Notes under the pieces: model-generated
Databases searched by the model: none
Seen by the model: the letters and a program-made list of their open reading frames with translations, nothing else
Told to the model about the DNA's origin: nothing
Part shown: piece by piece, positions 11,084 through 23,443 of the stretch
Layout of the letters: every line of letters starts with the position of its first letter
Numbering within the stretch: the first letter of the stretch is position 1
Position numbers and translations under genes: made by a program
Assembly: GCF_030272615.1 (NCBI RefSeq)
Contig: NC_081409.1
Span: forward strand, 911,610,340 to 911,674,339
DNA: 64,000 nt
Reading direction: 5' to 3'
Origin: Cryptomeria japonica
Lineage: Eukaryota > Streptophyta > Pinopsida > Cupressales > Cupressaceae

Positions 11084-13139
11084 TTAAGAACATGAGAAAT
11101 TGATTGTGGGATGACTTGTTCAAACCTTTTAATCTATTTGTAAGTAGGTTATGGTTGGGTACTAACAAAGACTATATTTTCTATTTGTGCCCTTTTGATG
11201 CTTACATTCTTTTTCACTTTGATCCTCGAATATGTTCTTTGTGAATAGTTTTCTAAAATATAGATAGGTACCAAATTTAATTTCTAGAGTTTTCTATAAT
11301 TGGGAAGTTATTGTAGGAATCTAATTAAGTAAGAGGTTCATCCAAAGGGGTTTGATTAGGTTCATTGCATGTGGTGGCGAGCATTCCCTTTTTATTTTGG
11401 GAATGCCAACTTTAATTGTAACTTCCACCATCCAACCCATGAAAAATTTAGTGATAAGAGGTAGCATGCAAATAAAATTCTAAATTAAAATTGAAATGTA
11501 CCTCTTATCCATTCATTGTGAAGTATCATTTTTCTTTATTTTTAACGCAAATATTTATAGAATAAATATGAAAAATATATTTTCATTTTTATTGGCATGT
11601 TAGTGATGTATGATATTAATCTTGAAAGGTTAACCAATAAAAAATCACATGCTACCTTTATTCTATCATTGTTTGTGTAGAGGGGTGTAAGAAAATGTAT
11701 ATAAATGTATGATTGAACTATTATAGTAATCTATATGGTTATAAGTTTATATCAAAACTTGTGCATACTATCTCTTTTGATTTGTAATTGGATCTTGGGA
11801 AACGTCTTGAATGATGAAAGATTGGTAGTTGTGAAGAGCATTTCCCCATCTTATCACATTCATTATGAAATTCATGAGACTACCATACACCATCTTTATT
11901 TGTTGATTTATGTTAATTGTGGATTGTTGTAAATAATTACTATTGAATTGAGATGTGGCCTTCAATAACTATATTGTATGATTCTACAAATCATTTAATA
12001 GGTCTTCTATGGCTGTATATTTTAGGTATAATTATCTTATGAATGATAGACAATGGCTAATTAGATTATGCCTTGCCATATTCTATACTTGCTGAAATTT
12101 GGTGATTGAGATTTTAGACCAACATTGCCTTAGATTATATTAGTATGTCAAAGATGTTATGGACTTTGTCTTAGTGTTCTAGTTTTAGACATTTATGATC
12201 ATTGTATATATATTTTTTCATTAATTTGTATAATAGTAGAGTTAGACTTTAAGAGATTAAATATTGACCTATTATTTTTTAACATTTAACTTCTTTGTTT
12301 CACCTTGGGATATATAAATTGTGAAACTAGACTTACCATTATATGTTGCATGCTATCTCTCTATAAACAATTTGAATATGTGACATTTTTTAATTAATTT
12401 TTCCTAAAATATAGAAAAACTTCTAGATTTCCTACCCATAAATGTCTTACATCCAAATGTTGTTTTATTTATGCTTGCCACTTTTATGCTTCTTCAGCAA
12501 TATTTAAATAGTCCATTTTCATCACATTACATCTTTTATATAAACTCTATAGATTTATTATGTGCTATTTATAAATAAATATAATTATATAACAGAAATA
12601 ATATTATAAAATAATATATTTATTTATAAATGTTATTCTATTTAAATAAAATATCTCTTAATTTATATTTTAATGTATTACTTGATATCCTATCAGCTAA
12701 TCATTACACCTCTTAATAAAAATACTAAATTTTAAAATGATAGAGGAGTTTTTAAAAGTATTAGTACATCTTGTTTGATTAGTAATGTATATTTTATGGG
12801 ATGGAATGTAGTTGGTAATTAGTAATTAGAAGCCACTTTTTGTCAATTGCAATACACTTGAAATGTTGCCTTTTTTTAATGAATACACATGTCATTTTTT
12901 TCCAATTTATAAATATATACACATATCCAAAAAAAATAAGGACATGTGGTCACTCAAAGTCATACTGATAGTATCTTGAAAACAAGATAACAGAAATAAC
13001 AAGAAAGCGACCTAAAGGCTGCATTTTTGGATCTATCAGTTTTCAACAAATTGACTAACATAACAAAACAGGACAGTCAAAGCAAGGGAAAATTGTTGAC
13101 TAGCATAACAAAAGAGGACATTCAAAGCTCAAGGGAAAA

Positions 13140-14230
13140 TATGGGAATGATGATATGTGATGGGCATGAGAATGATGTAAATGGGTTAGCAAGAAGGAAA
13201 TATAGCATTGTTGTGGCAATGTTTCCATGCTGGTCAGCATATCTGATTACAACTGCATTTGGAATGCTCAGTGTGAGTACTGCTCTGGTCAGAAAATCTG
13301 CAGCCCCTGGTGCAGTAATGCCACTTCTCATGGTGGTAGCATTACAAGAAAAGATTCATAGACCCTCAGATATCAAAACTTGTCAGATCTTTTTATCTAC
13401 TTGCAGGGAAGCCCAGATTTTAGATGGTACAAATTCAATAAGCTTTGGCATCTCCATAGCATAAGATGTTCACTACCTAGCTAAAGAAGAAAAAGTGCCT
13501 CTGCATTGCTTGACTGCACCTTGCAGTACTACCGTGAGAGGTAAGGCTCAGGTTACTGCCTTTTTTACAACCAAAAATAGTAACAGATGCAAGGAGTTGA
13601 ATACTCGATTGGAGGGTAAGAATATGATTGGAAATGGATTTTTTTTAAGATTTAAATTTCAGATATACAAGGGTTAAAAAGTGGTCATTTCAAAGTGTTT
13701 TCTATTGTCTCATTACATCATAGGTTATTGATATCAAGAAAGTTGTACAATTGATCTAATTACTAACATTTTTTCAAAAAATAGGTAGCTATTGGCCCAC
13801 TAGGTAATTTTTCAATGGACTTTTAATTAGCAAAATCCAATAAACAGTAATTTATGACAATAAAAGATAATTTAAACATAGACAATAACTGATGCTTTTC
13901 TTCGAATTGTGACGGGTGACCACTGTGGGTACCAGTAATGATGGCAGGCTCTGTGCAATTTGTTTCACATCTGTATGGTTGGTATATGTTTCAGGCGTTA
14001 TTATAGTGGGAAAAGCTCTGCAATTAGTACAACTACCGTTTGAAATGGACTTTATTGGTGAACAACCATACTGTTTAGTAAATTCTGCAAAATTTGGGTA
14101 TAAACATATCAATGTACTGATAACATATAAAGCACTACTAGTGTTACATCTTCCTGCTATCCTTCTCCTTGCCGAATCATGAATTGCTTGTCAGAACTGT
14201 GTTGTTGGCCACAGTGTGGTAGAATGTACT
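13140..14230. other. Conserved core of block A, exon-like but unidentified
   Basis: Two parts (about 13200-13480 and 13930-14230) match block B better than the surrounding DNA does. They have more balanced base composition and exon-like edges; for example a pyrimidine tract ending in CAG at about 13406 precedes a short frame that ends at the equivalent stop in both copies. Neither strand gives a protein family I recognise. It may be gene fragments carried by a repeat, or simply a less decayed part of it. Confidence 0.35.
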
Positions 14231-15202
14231 TCTGAATATTATTTATACCTAACTAAAATGCATTTTCAACTTCATTCCACCCATCTCAAATCATTTTGAT
14301 TAATGTCAATAAAATACTGACATATAAGTCACATCACACTGGTTAATGTCTTCCAAATGTTTTTTCTCTCGGTGCTAACCTTCATGAGAGAAACAAACAT
14401 TATGCTTTAGAATTTCAATGACTTTTTGGAAGTAGCGTATTAATGGGTATTATGAATCATATCTTTGTTATGAAGAATAATTCATGTAAAAGAATGACCA
14501 TTTCACTTTTATGGATACATCTTCAAAGAAGATGGGACTCATTTCATCATAGTGAAGATTCTCCACTCTCTTATAGTATCCAAGAATGGAACAGTGGTAT
14601 TAATGAGCTCTAATCAATTTATAACAATCCTTGTCATATTCTGTTGTCCTTTTTAAATTTTGTTACATTTAATGTTCAAGTTAATTAGAAGAATACTAAC
14701 AAAAGAATAATACATCTAAACTACATGGGCATCTAAGTATACGTTCCAAGGATGATCGAGATGTCGAGATGCAACATGCAAGTAAATATCAAACTACATT
14801 AAGATTTTCACTTGATATTATGCATTGCAATGACATAAGAGAAATTGTATATAAATCAAATACAAGATGCAAGTCCCATAACATCCCTCCATTAATAGAA
14901 CATATCTATGCTCATAGTAATCATAAGTGAATCTGCAACATTTTCTCATGTATCAACTTTTTGTAACATGACCATGCTTGGTACAATCATGATAGGGGAG
15001 AGAACCCAATAGTTGAGCGCTTTCCAATTCTTGTGATAGAAGTTGTTGATTTAATACCCTCATACTTGCTGATTTAATGTCCAATTTTTGTACAGCATTG
15101 CACCAGTAGTTGTGACTTTAAAGTTGTTATTGCTGATGATGAGTACCAATAATTGAATGATATGCAAAAAGCAGTTATTGTTGTAAAAAGCAACCAATCA
15201 TG

Positions 15203-15315
15203 TGATGCCACATCAGCTGCACAAGTATTGGGGCCCCTTTTGCACGCCCATTGGTCTCACCTTTTTTGGGGGCTATTTTGGACACCTTGGCAAAAAGCAT
15301 GCTGATGTGGCATCA
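15203..15315. repeat. 113-bp foldback with 15-bp perfect inverted ends
   Basis: TGATGCCACATCAGC at 15203-15217 is exactly inverted at 15301-15315. The copy in block B (44085-44196) has decayed to 3 mismatches in the arms. It resembles a small MITE; no clear target duplication was seen. Confidence 0.65.
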
Positions 15316-16703
15316 TATTTGATGTGATGTGGCCCTGAAACCTTAGTTATAAGCAAGAGAAGACTTGCCAAATAAGCTGCTGTAAAAAATTGAGAGTGAT
15401 TTGAAATTTTCACATAAGATTTTGAGAAGCACAAAGTTTGGGTGCACAACTACTGTGTCCTCTCCCCTACATGTGATTCTTGACCAAAAAATTAACTCTA
15501 TCATCATTTGAATAAGAGAAAACAAAGAAATACTTTTGCTAACATCAAAACTATAACCTCTTCCATTGCAGCTCTCTTAATGACTTAAAAGATGCATCTA
15601 ATAATTCTTTACATATATAGCTAGTAAAAAATTAAAGCTTTTAGATAATTGTGATAAAAAACATAAAATGTCAAACCAAAGAAGACCTATAATACAACAA
15701 CACTACCCAAATAAAAACATTCATATTATAGATTTCTTTAATAATTAAATTAAATTTTTTAATTTTCTTTAGTATTATAATTTCAGTTTCTCTGAAGTTG
15801 TAAGGAAAGTATAGAAATAATCATAGATGAAAATTTCTTAATGGCAATAAATCTTTTGAAAATATATAATTCTTAAAATATTCTAAAAAAACATACGCAA
15901 ATTAAAGATTTAAATAACAAATCTATTTGATTTAAAACATAAAATTAAAGATTTTAAATTTTCTTTTTGTTTAAATAATAAATATATTAAATCAAATATT
16001 TGATATATTATATTTTATTTTGATATATTCAATATAACAAATTAAATAATAGAACTACATGATTTTATAACAGTAGGCAGAGCAAATTCCTTTCCAACAT
16101 TCTTTGCATCTTGCTAGCCATGCTAAAGTGGAGAAAGTTTGATGAATTTTGAATTAGAGAGGATTAAAGTTTATCGATTTTAACCCTTATTAATCTTTAT
16201 ATGTTGGCAGTGAGAGCTGCTATTAACTGGATCTAAGTTATATATCTAAATGTTCAATCAATTGATCATGAAGTATATTGTATCCGAAAAGTAAGATAAC
16301 AGAAATAACAAGAAAGTCATCTAAACGTTGTATTTTTTGGATCTATCAGTTTTCAATAAGTTGCTTAACATAAAAAACAAAACAATCAAAGCAAGGAGAA
16401 ATATAAGAAAAATGATGATGTGATGGGCAGGAGAATGATGCAAAAAAAATTCTCACCAATCCTGCTACGTAAAGTTGCAGTTCATTGCGAACCCAGTGAT
16501 TTAAGCTTATAATATATGAGACTATTCTATACTTTCAATATGCATAAGACAACTAACTGTACAGTTTGAAGTTACATATCCTAACCTTACCTTAAATGGA
16601 GGGGCGGTACATACTTCTAAAGGATTGGTTTAAGCATGCATTTACATTTAATTTCTCTTGCCATCAAACATTCTAGCATTCAAATGATAGAAGTCAATCA
16701 GAT

Positions 16704-16784
16704 GATAGAAGTCACTCTGTTTTTTAGTATGATAGAAGTCACTCTGTTTTTTAATACGATAGAAGTCACTTTGTTTTTTAATTT
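16704..16784 (+). repeat. 27-bp tandem repeat, three units
   Basis: Units beginning GATAGAAGTCACT start at 16704, 16731 and 16758, and a partial unit precedes them near 16687. It was not seen in block B. Confidence 0.85.
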
Positions 16785-16913
16785 GAAATAATGATTAGGA
16801 TTAAAGAAAATAAAAAATTGTTTGTGAGTGGCTAGTGTTTACTATTATTTGTAGTGTCAAAATGGATCTTCAAGTGGTCCATAATGTGAGAAGTCAACAA
16901 AAAATAGAAAAAA

Positions 16914-17070
16914 CTATTTAGAATTTTGAAGCCACTAGATGTTGTAGGTTGTTGAAAAAAAAAGCAAAGGGGTGGTTGCAAATAAGACTTATTTAGAATG
17001 TTAAAGCCACTACATGTAGATTATTGAAAAGAAAACAAAATGGTGATTGCAAATAAGACTTACTTTGGAC
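16914..17070 (+). repeat. About 74-bp tandem duplication shared with block B
   Basis: The ATTTAGAAT...AAGCCACTA...GTTGAAAA...GCAAATAAGACTTA module occurs twice in tandem. The same doubled arrangement is at about 45714-45860, so this tandem event predates the block duplication. Confidence 0.7.
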
Positions 17071-18025
17071 TTCATTGACCTATCCTTTTTGCTTTGTACA
17101 AAACTTTTAGGGCCCTTGCAAAAACCTTGCATGTTATTTTTTATTAACTATAAGACTAACCAAGTGCCATCAATCAACATTGACATCAATTGAAGTGACA
17201 ACTTCACATTTTTTGTATCCTCTTTTTTTGAGGTTATCTCCATCACTAACACCATCTAAAATTATTTTTCCACCTCATGTATTTGGTGGAATAAGCACAT
17301 TCTTTACCATGATCAGCGTCTTGCATAGGGTTTTCCAAAACACTCCTATGCCCTCTTTAATAAAAGAGTTTGTAATGTCGGAGGTATTTGGGACTTTCAA
17401 ACCATGAGTTGGTTGTCATGGCAAGCTATTAAAGATTGATTCAATCTCAACAAGAAGTACAAAGCTTTTCTGTTTTTTGTGATATCTTTGGTTCCATTGG
17501 AGTTGTCAATGAAACTTTGTACTCTGATGCATTGTAACTTTTAGAAAGACTGGGTTTGGATGTCGTCACATCCTTTTTTATTTTTTCCTCTAAAAAGGTT
17601 TATTTACAGTTGCTTCCAAGGCTGCCTTTAAAATAACAAACATGCCAACTTTAAAATAAAACTTTAAAATAACAAACATGCCAACTTTTTGATTTTTTTA
17701 AGCTTTATTGAACACATTTATGTCTACCTAATCATTGTTGACATCTATGCTTGTCAAATCAAACATTACTCATTAAAAGATTTTATTTAGGCTATTTTTA
17801 AGTAGACAAAAAATTCTAATTCTTACAAATTCATTTATTGGAAACCTTAAAAACAAAAAATTATGTAAAACAAATAGACTTAATTATTTTTTATACTTTT
17901 ATAGTGGTGAACAAGCAAAAACATTAATCATCCAACATCTCTTAAAGTCCAATTACTACTAAACCTTGTGAGTTTAAGCGCAAACCAATAAATACCTATA
18001 CATTAATAATAATGTTATGCCCCCC

Positions 18026-18028
<3 letters not shown>

Positions 18029-18119
<91 letters not shown>

Positions 18120-18140
18120 ACACACACACACACACACACA
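18029..18140 (+). repeat. (CT)n followed by (CA)n microsatellite
   Basis: (CT)44 at 18029-18116 is followed by (CA)11 at 18119-18140. It lies exactly at the right edge of block A. Confidence 0.97.
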
Positions 18141-18149
18141 TTGGAGACA

Positions 18150-18868
18150 TTGAAAATTGGCCCTTCCTATGCCCATCATTTTTCTTTATTAATTGATTAA
18201 TTTTTAATTACTCAATTGTAATTTTATTATTTAATTAATTAGTCATTTTCGCTTAATTAATTGATTAATTCTCCTTCATTCCTCTATCCCTTTATAATTA
18301 AATATTTTTTTATTATTTGAATATTTAATTGTTCTTCTATATTTAATTTATTCCATTATTGACCTTATCATTTTCAACCAGGCAAATGGATGAATATTTA
18401 TTTACTCTTATCTTGCTAGTAAAATTAAATAATTTTATTATTTAATTTCTCCCTTTTTCCACTCACCTCTCCACTCTCTTACAACCTCTACCATTTATCT
18501 ATTGATTCATTTCACTAGGTTCCCACTCCTCTCCCATATTTGACAAACTTTCTCTTGTGCGATATTCGCTGTCCATCCCTTCTAGAATCAATTTGAACTC
18601 AACCATTGATCTCTCTCCCTCCAAATCTATAAATTAAGGGCACTTATTTTAAACATTTCGAAGGAAACTCAAGGATTATGGAGATTTCTAGGAGAGTGTT
18701 TTATTTGTGCTTGTCATTTTGATGTTATCATGTTCATTATTGTGATGTTATTTCGTTTATGCACTCTTGTTTATCATATTCTCCTTGGGATAGTTTTCTT
18801 TTGCATAGATTTGAGGGATTTGTGGTTTCTCATTGATGGTTTATGCAAGTTAGATTTCAAGCTATACA
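18150..18868 (+). repeat. LTR fragment, plus orientation
   Basis: AT-rich DNA has a TATA-like TATAAAT at 18628-18634 and ends in TATACA at 18868, immediately before a primer-site-like sequence. The left end cannot be fixed because it runs into the microsatellite. Confidence 0.5.
18628..18634 (+). promoter_or_regulatory. TATA-like box in LTR fragment
   Basis: TATAAAT is preceded by pyrimidine-rich DNA and followed by LTR sequence about 240 bp from the inferred LTR end. Confidence 0.4.
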
Positions 18869-18871
18869 TTT

Positions 18872-18891
18872 TGGCACACCTGGTGGGACTC
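18872..18891 (+). promoter_or_regulatory. Primer-binding-site-like sequence
   Basis: TGGCACACCTGGTGGGACTC starts 3 bases after a TACA terminus. The TGG start and the position are as expected; I could not name the tRNA. Confidence 0.55.
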
Positions 18892-21298
18892 CATGTCTCG
18901 AATTTAACTTTTCTTGTGAGTTTTTGGTGAATTTGTAGGTTCTCTCCAGAGATTTGTGCTCTTGATCACTGGTTTTGTGCTTCTATGGCTTAAATATGCA
19001 CTTCTAGGGTTAAAATTTGCACATTTATATAATTTTTCTAATCATCTAACTAAAATTGAGCAACTAATAACTAAAGTTATGCATCTATTGATTAAAGTTG
19101 TTATTTTCCAACGTAACTATGCTTCTACAATAGAATTGTGCTTTAGTTCCAAAATTGTACTTTTATATCTCTACAATTCTACAAGTTTATTTTCCACATT
19201 TTCAAGGCAGGTCTATTCTTTTGCATAGGATCTATGCTTTTGTTGAGCAAAATTATGCATATGATCACCAGTCCTACGCTTTTGAAAGATATATCTATTG
19301 TTTGGGTTTCAAATCTATATTTTGGTTTGATATTTTAAAATCTAATTTTCTAATTTATGTTGATTTGTTCTTCATGTTGGATCTATTCCTAATCAATTAT
19401 GCAACTTGTCCTTCATTTGGTGAAGATCCCTTTGCAAACTACTAACAATTTCATTAGAGAGCCAAACCGTGGAAAAAGAGATGGAATCAAAACCTCTAAC
19501 TTGTAGTCTTGCATGGCTTTCATTGTTTTCTTTCTTGTGTATTTTAGAATAGATCACATTTTAATTTGGTGCACTAAAAATAACTCCATTTTTTGTACAT
19601 CTTATACACTTGCACTTCCATTTGGTGGGACGTGAGTTGTTATACACATATCTTCTCCCCTCACCTTCGTGGATCTTGGGTGCGAGATAAATATATAACA
19701 ACACAGTCAATTTTTATTTTTTAGTAGGCCTACTTAGGGATCACATCACCCTAGGGTTCGACCTCAAGCACACAATCTCCAGTGGGCTATATAAATGGAC
19801 AAGAGAAAAAGCTATAGTCCAATCCTATTAGGTTGTGGACAGAAGTGTCCTTTGTGTTCCCTAGTGATGTAAGATACATTGGGATAGGAACCAAGTCTAA
19901 TTTTGAAACTCTGATCAACACATATTGATTCTTTACATTCTAGTCTCACGTGTATGTTCTTGGAGCCCTTACTACGAGTGTTTTGTGTTATTTAGAGACT
20001 AGCCTCTGTAATTGCTTGATCAATTCAAGGTGTGCATATCATACCTTGTAGATACTCCCCATGTATCCCCTTGATAAGATATAAATCCCTTGGTTCAAGG
20101 TTTTCGAACGTTCGAGGTAAGAGGAAAGGTGAGTCGGTTGTTAGATGAGCTTATGCTACCAAGCCCATGCCACCAAACCTCTATTTATTGACCTTAGATT
20201 TGTGTTTTATTCTTGTGAAAGGCCTTATCAAGTAGTATCTTACCCTTGAGTATTAGGTTGACATGCTTTCAAGTGTCTTCAACTATGTGAAACTAGTGCA
20301 AAATCATCACTTTGGGCTACTTAAGGCCCTCTTTTTGCACTATGTGAGTCAGAGTTAAACAACCTAATCTATCTTTTATGCTTGTCAAGTGTCCTCTTGC
20401 TTCAAAAACACCTTAAAACACTTCAAACATTTCAAAAAATTGATCAAAATTGACTTCTAACATGGACCACAAATTGAAATTGCATTCAAACTATGCTTCT
20501 ATATGTTGAAACTGTACTTTTGAACCTATGCTTCTTATTAGTATACTTGGGGCTTCTAGTCACCAAAATTGTCCTTTGACCACCAGAATTGCACTTTTGT
20601 AAATTTGAACTAAAAGTGAAACTAATATTAAGAACTTCCATATTTATCTGAAGCTAAAACTAAAACTAGGGAGCTTACAATTCATAGTGATTCATATTTG
20701 AGACTAAAACTGAGACCAATAGGATTGCATCTTTCACTTTTCTACATTTGCCTTACATCTTTAGAAATCAATCAAAATCTTCTTGCATTAGGACCATCCT
20801 ACAGAAGTGCAAGTATACAAAGGACAATAAACAATATTAATTTACCCTTAAGAAATCAAAATGTTATTTATGCTAGAAAAGAGAAACACTAAAGGCATAA
20901 AAAAGAAAAATGTTGTTTACTGCAATCATGCAACACACACATTAGAAGTTTTATCTTTTTCAGATTTTTGTCCATTTTTTGTCACAATGCTACAACAAAC
21001 AATTATTAACACGAAATTTCTACCCTATGAACCACAAAAGAGAATAAAAGTAGAACCCTCTAACCTAAAAAAGATAGAAAACAAAAAATTACAAACAACT
21101 AAAAACACAAATTTTAATCTTATGTCTCTAATAGACGAATGCAGCTCTGAGTTTTGTATATGCATGGGAGATAACAATGCATTCGGTACTGATTACTGCA
21201 TATGTGTTATAAAAATTGTGTATGTGGCTTTTGGCTCTATGTATGCGACACTTTGATATGTGTATGTCACTTTGTAATTTGCAAATGTGGCACCACAA
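18892..21298 (+). other. Decayed leader of an LTR element
   Basis: This is a long non-coding stretch with recurring short phrases (GCTTCTA, AAATTGTACTTT, AAATTTGCAC) at 18950-19320 and again at 20480-20640, as in long leaders of large plant Ty3/gypsy elements. No gag or pol frame follows. The chromodomain element is inserted at its right edge. Confidence 0.45.
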
Positions 21299-21303
21299 CC
21301 AAC
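21299..21303. other. Target site duplication, left copy (CCAAC)
   Basis: It is identical to 34157-34161 and adjoins the left LTR terminus. It fixes both outer ends of the chromovirus. Confidence 0.93.
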
Positions 21304-22913
21304 TGATGGGGTTCACCTAGTTTGCTAACACTTCACCTAGTTGGTGTTGCTCAATTCCACCAACTCTCTAGGCTTGTTGCACTCTAGACCTCCAAGTCCT
21401 TCTCAATCTCTTCTAGGGCTTGCTTCTTATCCATTTCAAGATATTTTCTTCTATTGTTTTAGCTAGGAACCCTACCAATTCACAATGCTTCCCATGTGCT
21501 CATTATGGCTGTCTTGGCTTCAACTTGTCAAATTGACCTCCTACTGTTGTGAGTTGATGCAAATGTGTGGAGGTGGCTATTAACATGTTTTTTTTACCTT
21601 TTGGGTCCATTTGAGGTTTGCAATCATTAGCTCTCTTACCAATTTCATCATTTTGCCTAGAAAAGGGTTACAAGGAATTAGCCCTATTAGGCCTCCTAAA
21701 TCTGGTTTTCTGGGGCTTGAGAGAAAATGGTCCAAAAGACCCCACAACAAGATTATATTTTATTCAAATATTCATCCAACCTCAAGTGATTTTTGTGGTT
21801 TTGGTTCCTTATCCCACCGTACAATGCCCTAACCCAAAAATGAGGGTTTTTAAGGGTTTCTAGGCCTTCTAACGGACAGTGACTGGTCAAGTTTGTGTTT
21901 GAGAAACAAATGGTCTTGTCGAGGATTCCCCTTGCATTGGAAACTCTTTAATAACTTTATGGAACCATCCAAAAGGTTAGGTTGAGGTTTTCTATCCACC
22001 CCTAGACTTTGCACATCAAATTCACCCTGTCTCCTCTAGCCGAGTTGCTCCTGGACTCGCCTAGAACAAGGTGACAGTCATATTAAATTTCATCTCCAAC
22101 ACTTGTCCCTACATATGTACACTATAAAAGTGGTTTCCTTCCATGTCCCAACAAGCCGTGATGGTAGCACGGATGGAATTCATGGGGCAACCATTTTACA
22201 TAAAACTGCTATGTACAAGCCAAAACTGGTTGTTTGCAAACAAAACCAAGTAAACACTAACACAACTTATCTACAAAGCCTGAAATGAAAAATAATGCTC
22301 TGAAACACTCCAAAGATACTCAATCCATTACTGGATCAATGGATTCAATCCATTTGTATTCACAAAATGAGCAAAACAAGCCAAAATGATGTCAACAAGT
22401 CCAAAAATGAGTAGTTTCAGATTGTTGAACTTACAAGAAAAAGACTCTAACCTTGGTAATCATGAAAGAGAGGGGTTTTATAGTATCCCCCATGTGTGGA
22501 GTCATTCTAGGGTGTTAGGCAATCCCTAACTCCATCGCTAATCAATTTAGGACAAAAGTTGTCATGACAACTTTTTGCAACTTTGTACTTGTTGCTCTTC
22601 TAACCTATGAAACCTATTCTAAGTCATTACTCATGACTTTTAAATAATTCTTAAGACTAATTTAACCCTCCCTAATTCCTATACCAAGTTTTGACACTTT
22701 TGACCATCAAGGAGGTCAACTACCTACTCAAACCACTACCTAGGTACAAAATGCAAACCTAAGAAGAACTAACTCAATCTAGGCCTACATTTCACTCATC
22801 ACACTCTCTCTTGGACCCTCCTAGAGTCCTTATTCACTACTTGACTTGGCTAGGGTTAGTACAAAACAAAATTGAGAAAACTAATAGCCTAAGTCCTAGG
22901 TGCTCCTGCACCA
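21304..22913 (-). repeat. 3' LTR of the chromovirus (1610 bp)
   Basis: It matches 32539-34156 along its length. On the minus strand it starts TGGTGCAGG and ends CCCCATCA. Short open frames inside are not genes. Confidence 0.94.
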
Positions 22914-22916
22914 TTC

Positions 22917-23346
22917 TGTTAGGGTTTCAAGCAGATCCGAAGCAAATATGAACTAGCAATTATATGCAGATTTAAATACAAAACATAAAGAAATAAAACA
23001 AGACACAGATAACACATAGATTTAACGTGGTTCACCCAGAATGGGTTACATCCACCATACACAGTCGTCCAATCTTTCTTATTATCCAGCAAAAATAGTA
23101 CATCAACCTTACAATGCTTTAAGCATCCTAGCCGCTTATAACATGCATTTTTAGGGCAACAAACAAAGTCAGCCTTTTTAGGGTTTTATTACAATGTCGG
23201 TTTTCATCAATGAAAAATGGCAAAAAAAAATTTCTCGGGGGCTGCCGCCCCCGAACCCTTGCCCGGGGCCCAGCCCGGCCCTGGACCCTAGCGAGGATAC
23301 ATACTGAGTGTACAGTACTTTGTTGATCAGTCACCACATTTCAACA
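22917..23346 (-). repeat. 3' LTR of the copia element (430 bp)
   Basis: It matches 27432-27803 but carries two extra stretches, around 23171-23197 and a GC-rich one around 23258-23290. The plus-strand edges are TGTTAGGG and TTCAACA. Confidence 0.9.
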
Positions 23347-23361
23347 ATCTCCCACTTGGAG
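23347..23361 (-). promoter_or_regulatory. Polypurine tract of the copia element
   Basis: On the minus strand it reads CTCCAAGTGGGAGAT directly before the LTR. This is a motif common at this place in plant LTR elements. The chromovirus has the same 15 bases at 27804-27818. Confidence 0.85.
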
Positions 23362-23443
23362 ACTGATACTACACGACACCACTATACATGCAACATCCGC
23401 TGGATAAAACACTAGGACTTGACTGGTATAAATTCCACAATTA

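Larger units (their letters stand above)
12975..16445 (+). repeat. Internal direct repeat of about 150 bp, 3.3 kb apart
   Basis: The stretch at about 12975-13165 (AAGATAACAG, then GGATCTATCAG) recurs at about 16285-16445. The two could be relics of terminal repeats of a very old element, or an internal rearrangement. No TG/CA ends, primer site or coding frame supports the first reading. Confidence 0.55.
10840..18020. repeat. Duplicated block A
   Basis: Long collinear stretches match 34910-46770 with many substitutions and indels. Examples are about 11250-11420 with 35590-35760, about 13200-13480 with 42710-43010, about 13930-14230 with 43440-43745, about 15190-15470 with 44070-44330, and about 17990-18020 with 46745-46770. 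Block A lacks the 36901-42015 insert of block B, while B lacks about 15480-16080 of A. The right ends stop at microsatellites in both copies. It is either an old segmental duplication or two copies of an unclassified long repeat family. Confidence 0.8.

Noticed and set aside
13027-13464. 145-codon plus-strand frame as a host gene
   Set aside because: Block B does not keep the frame, no domain is recognisable and the antisense strand is open as well.
16686-16784. CRISPR-like array
   Set aside because: The 27-bp units are contiguous tandem repeats without spacers, in a plant nuclear context.
18012-18200. Open frame across the (CT)n/(CA)n run
   Set aside because: It is a by-product of the dinucleotide repeat and encodes alternating Ser/Leu.
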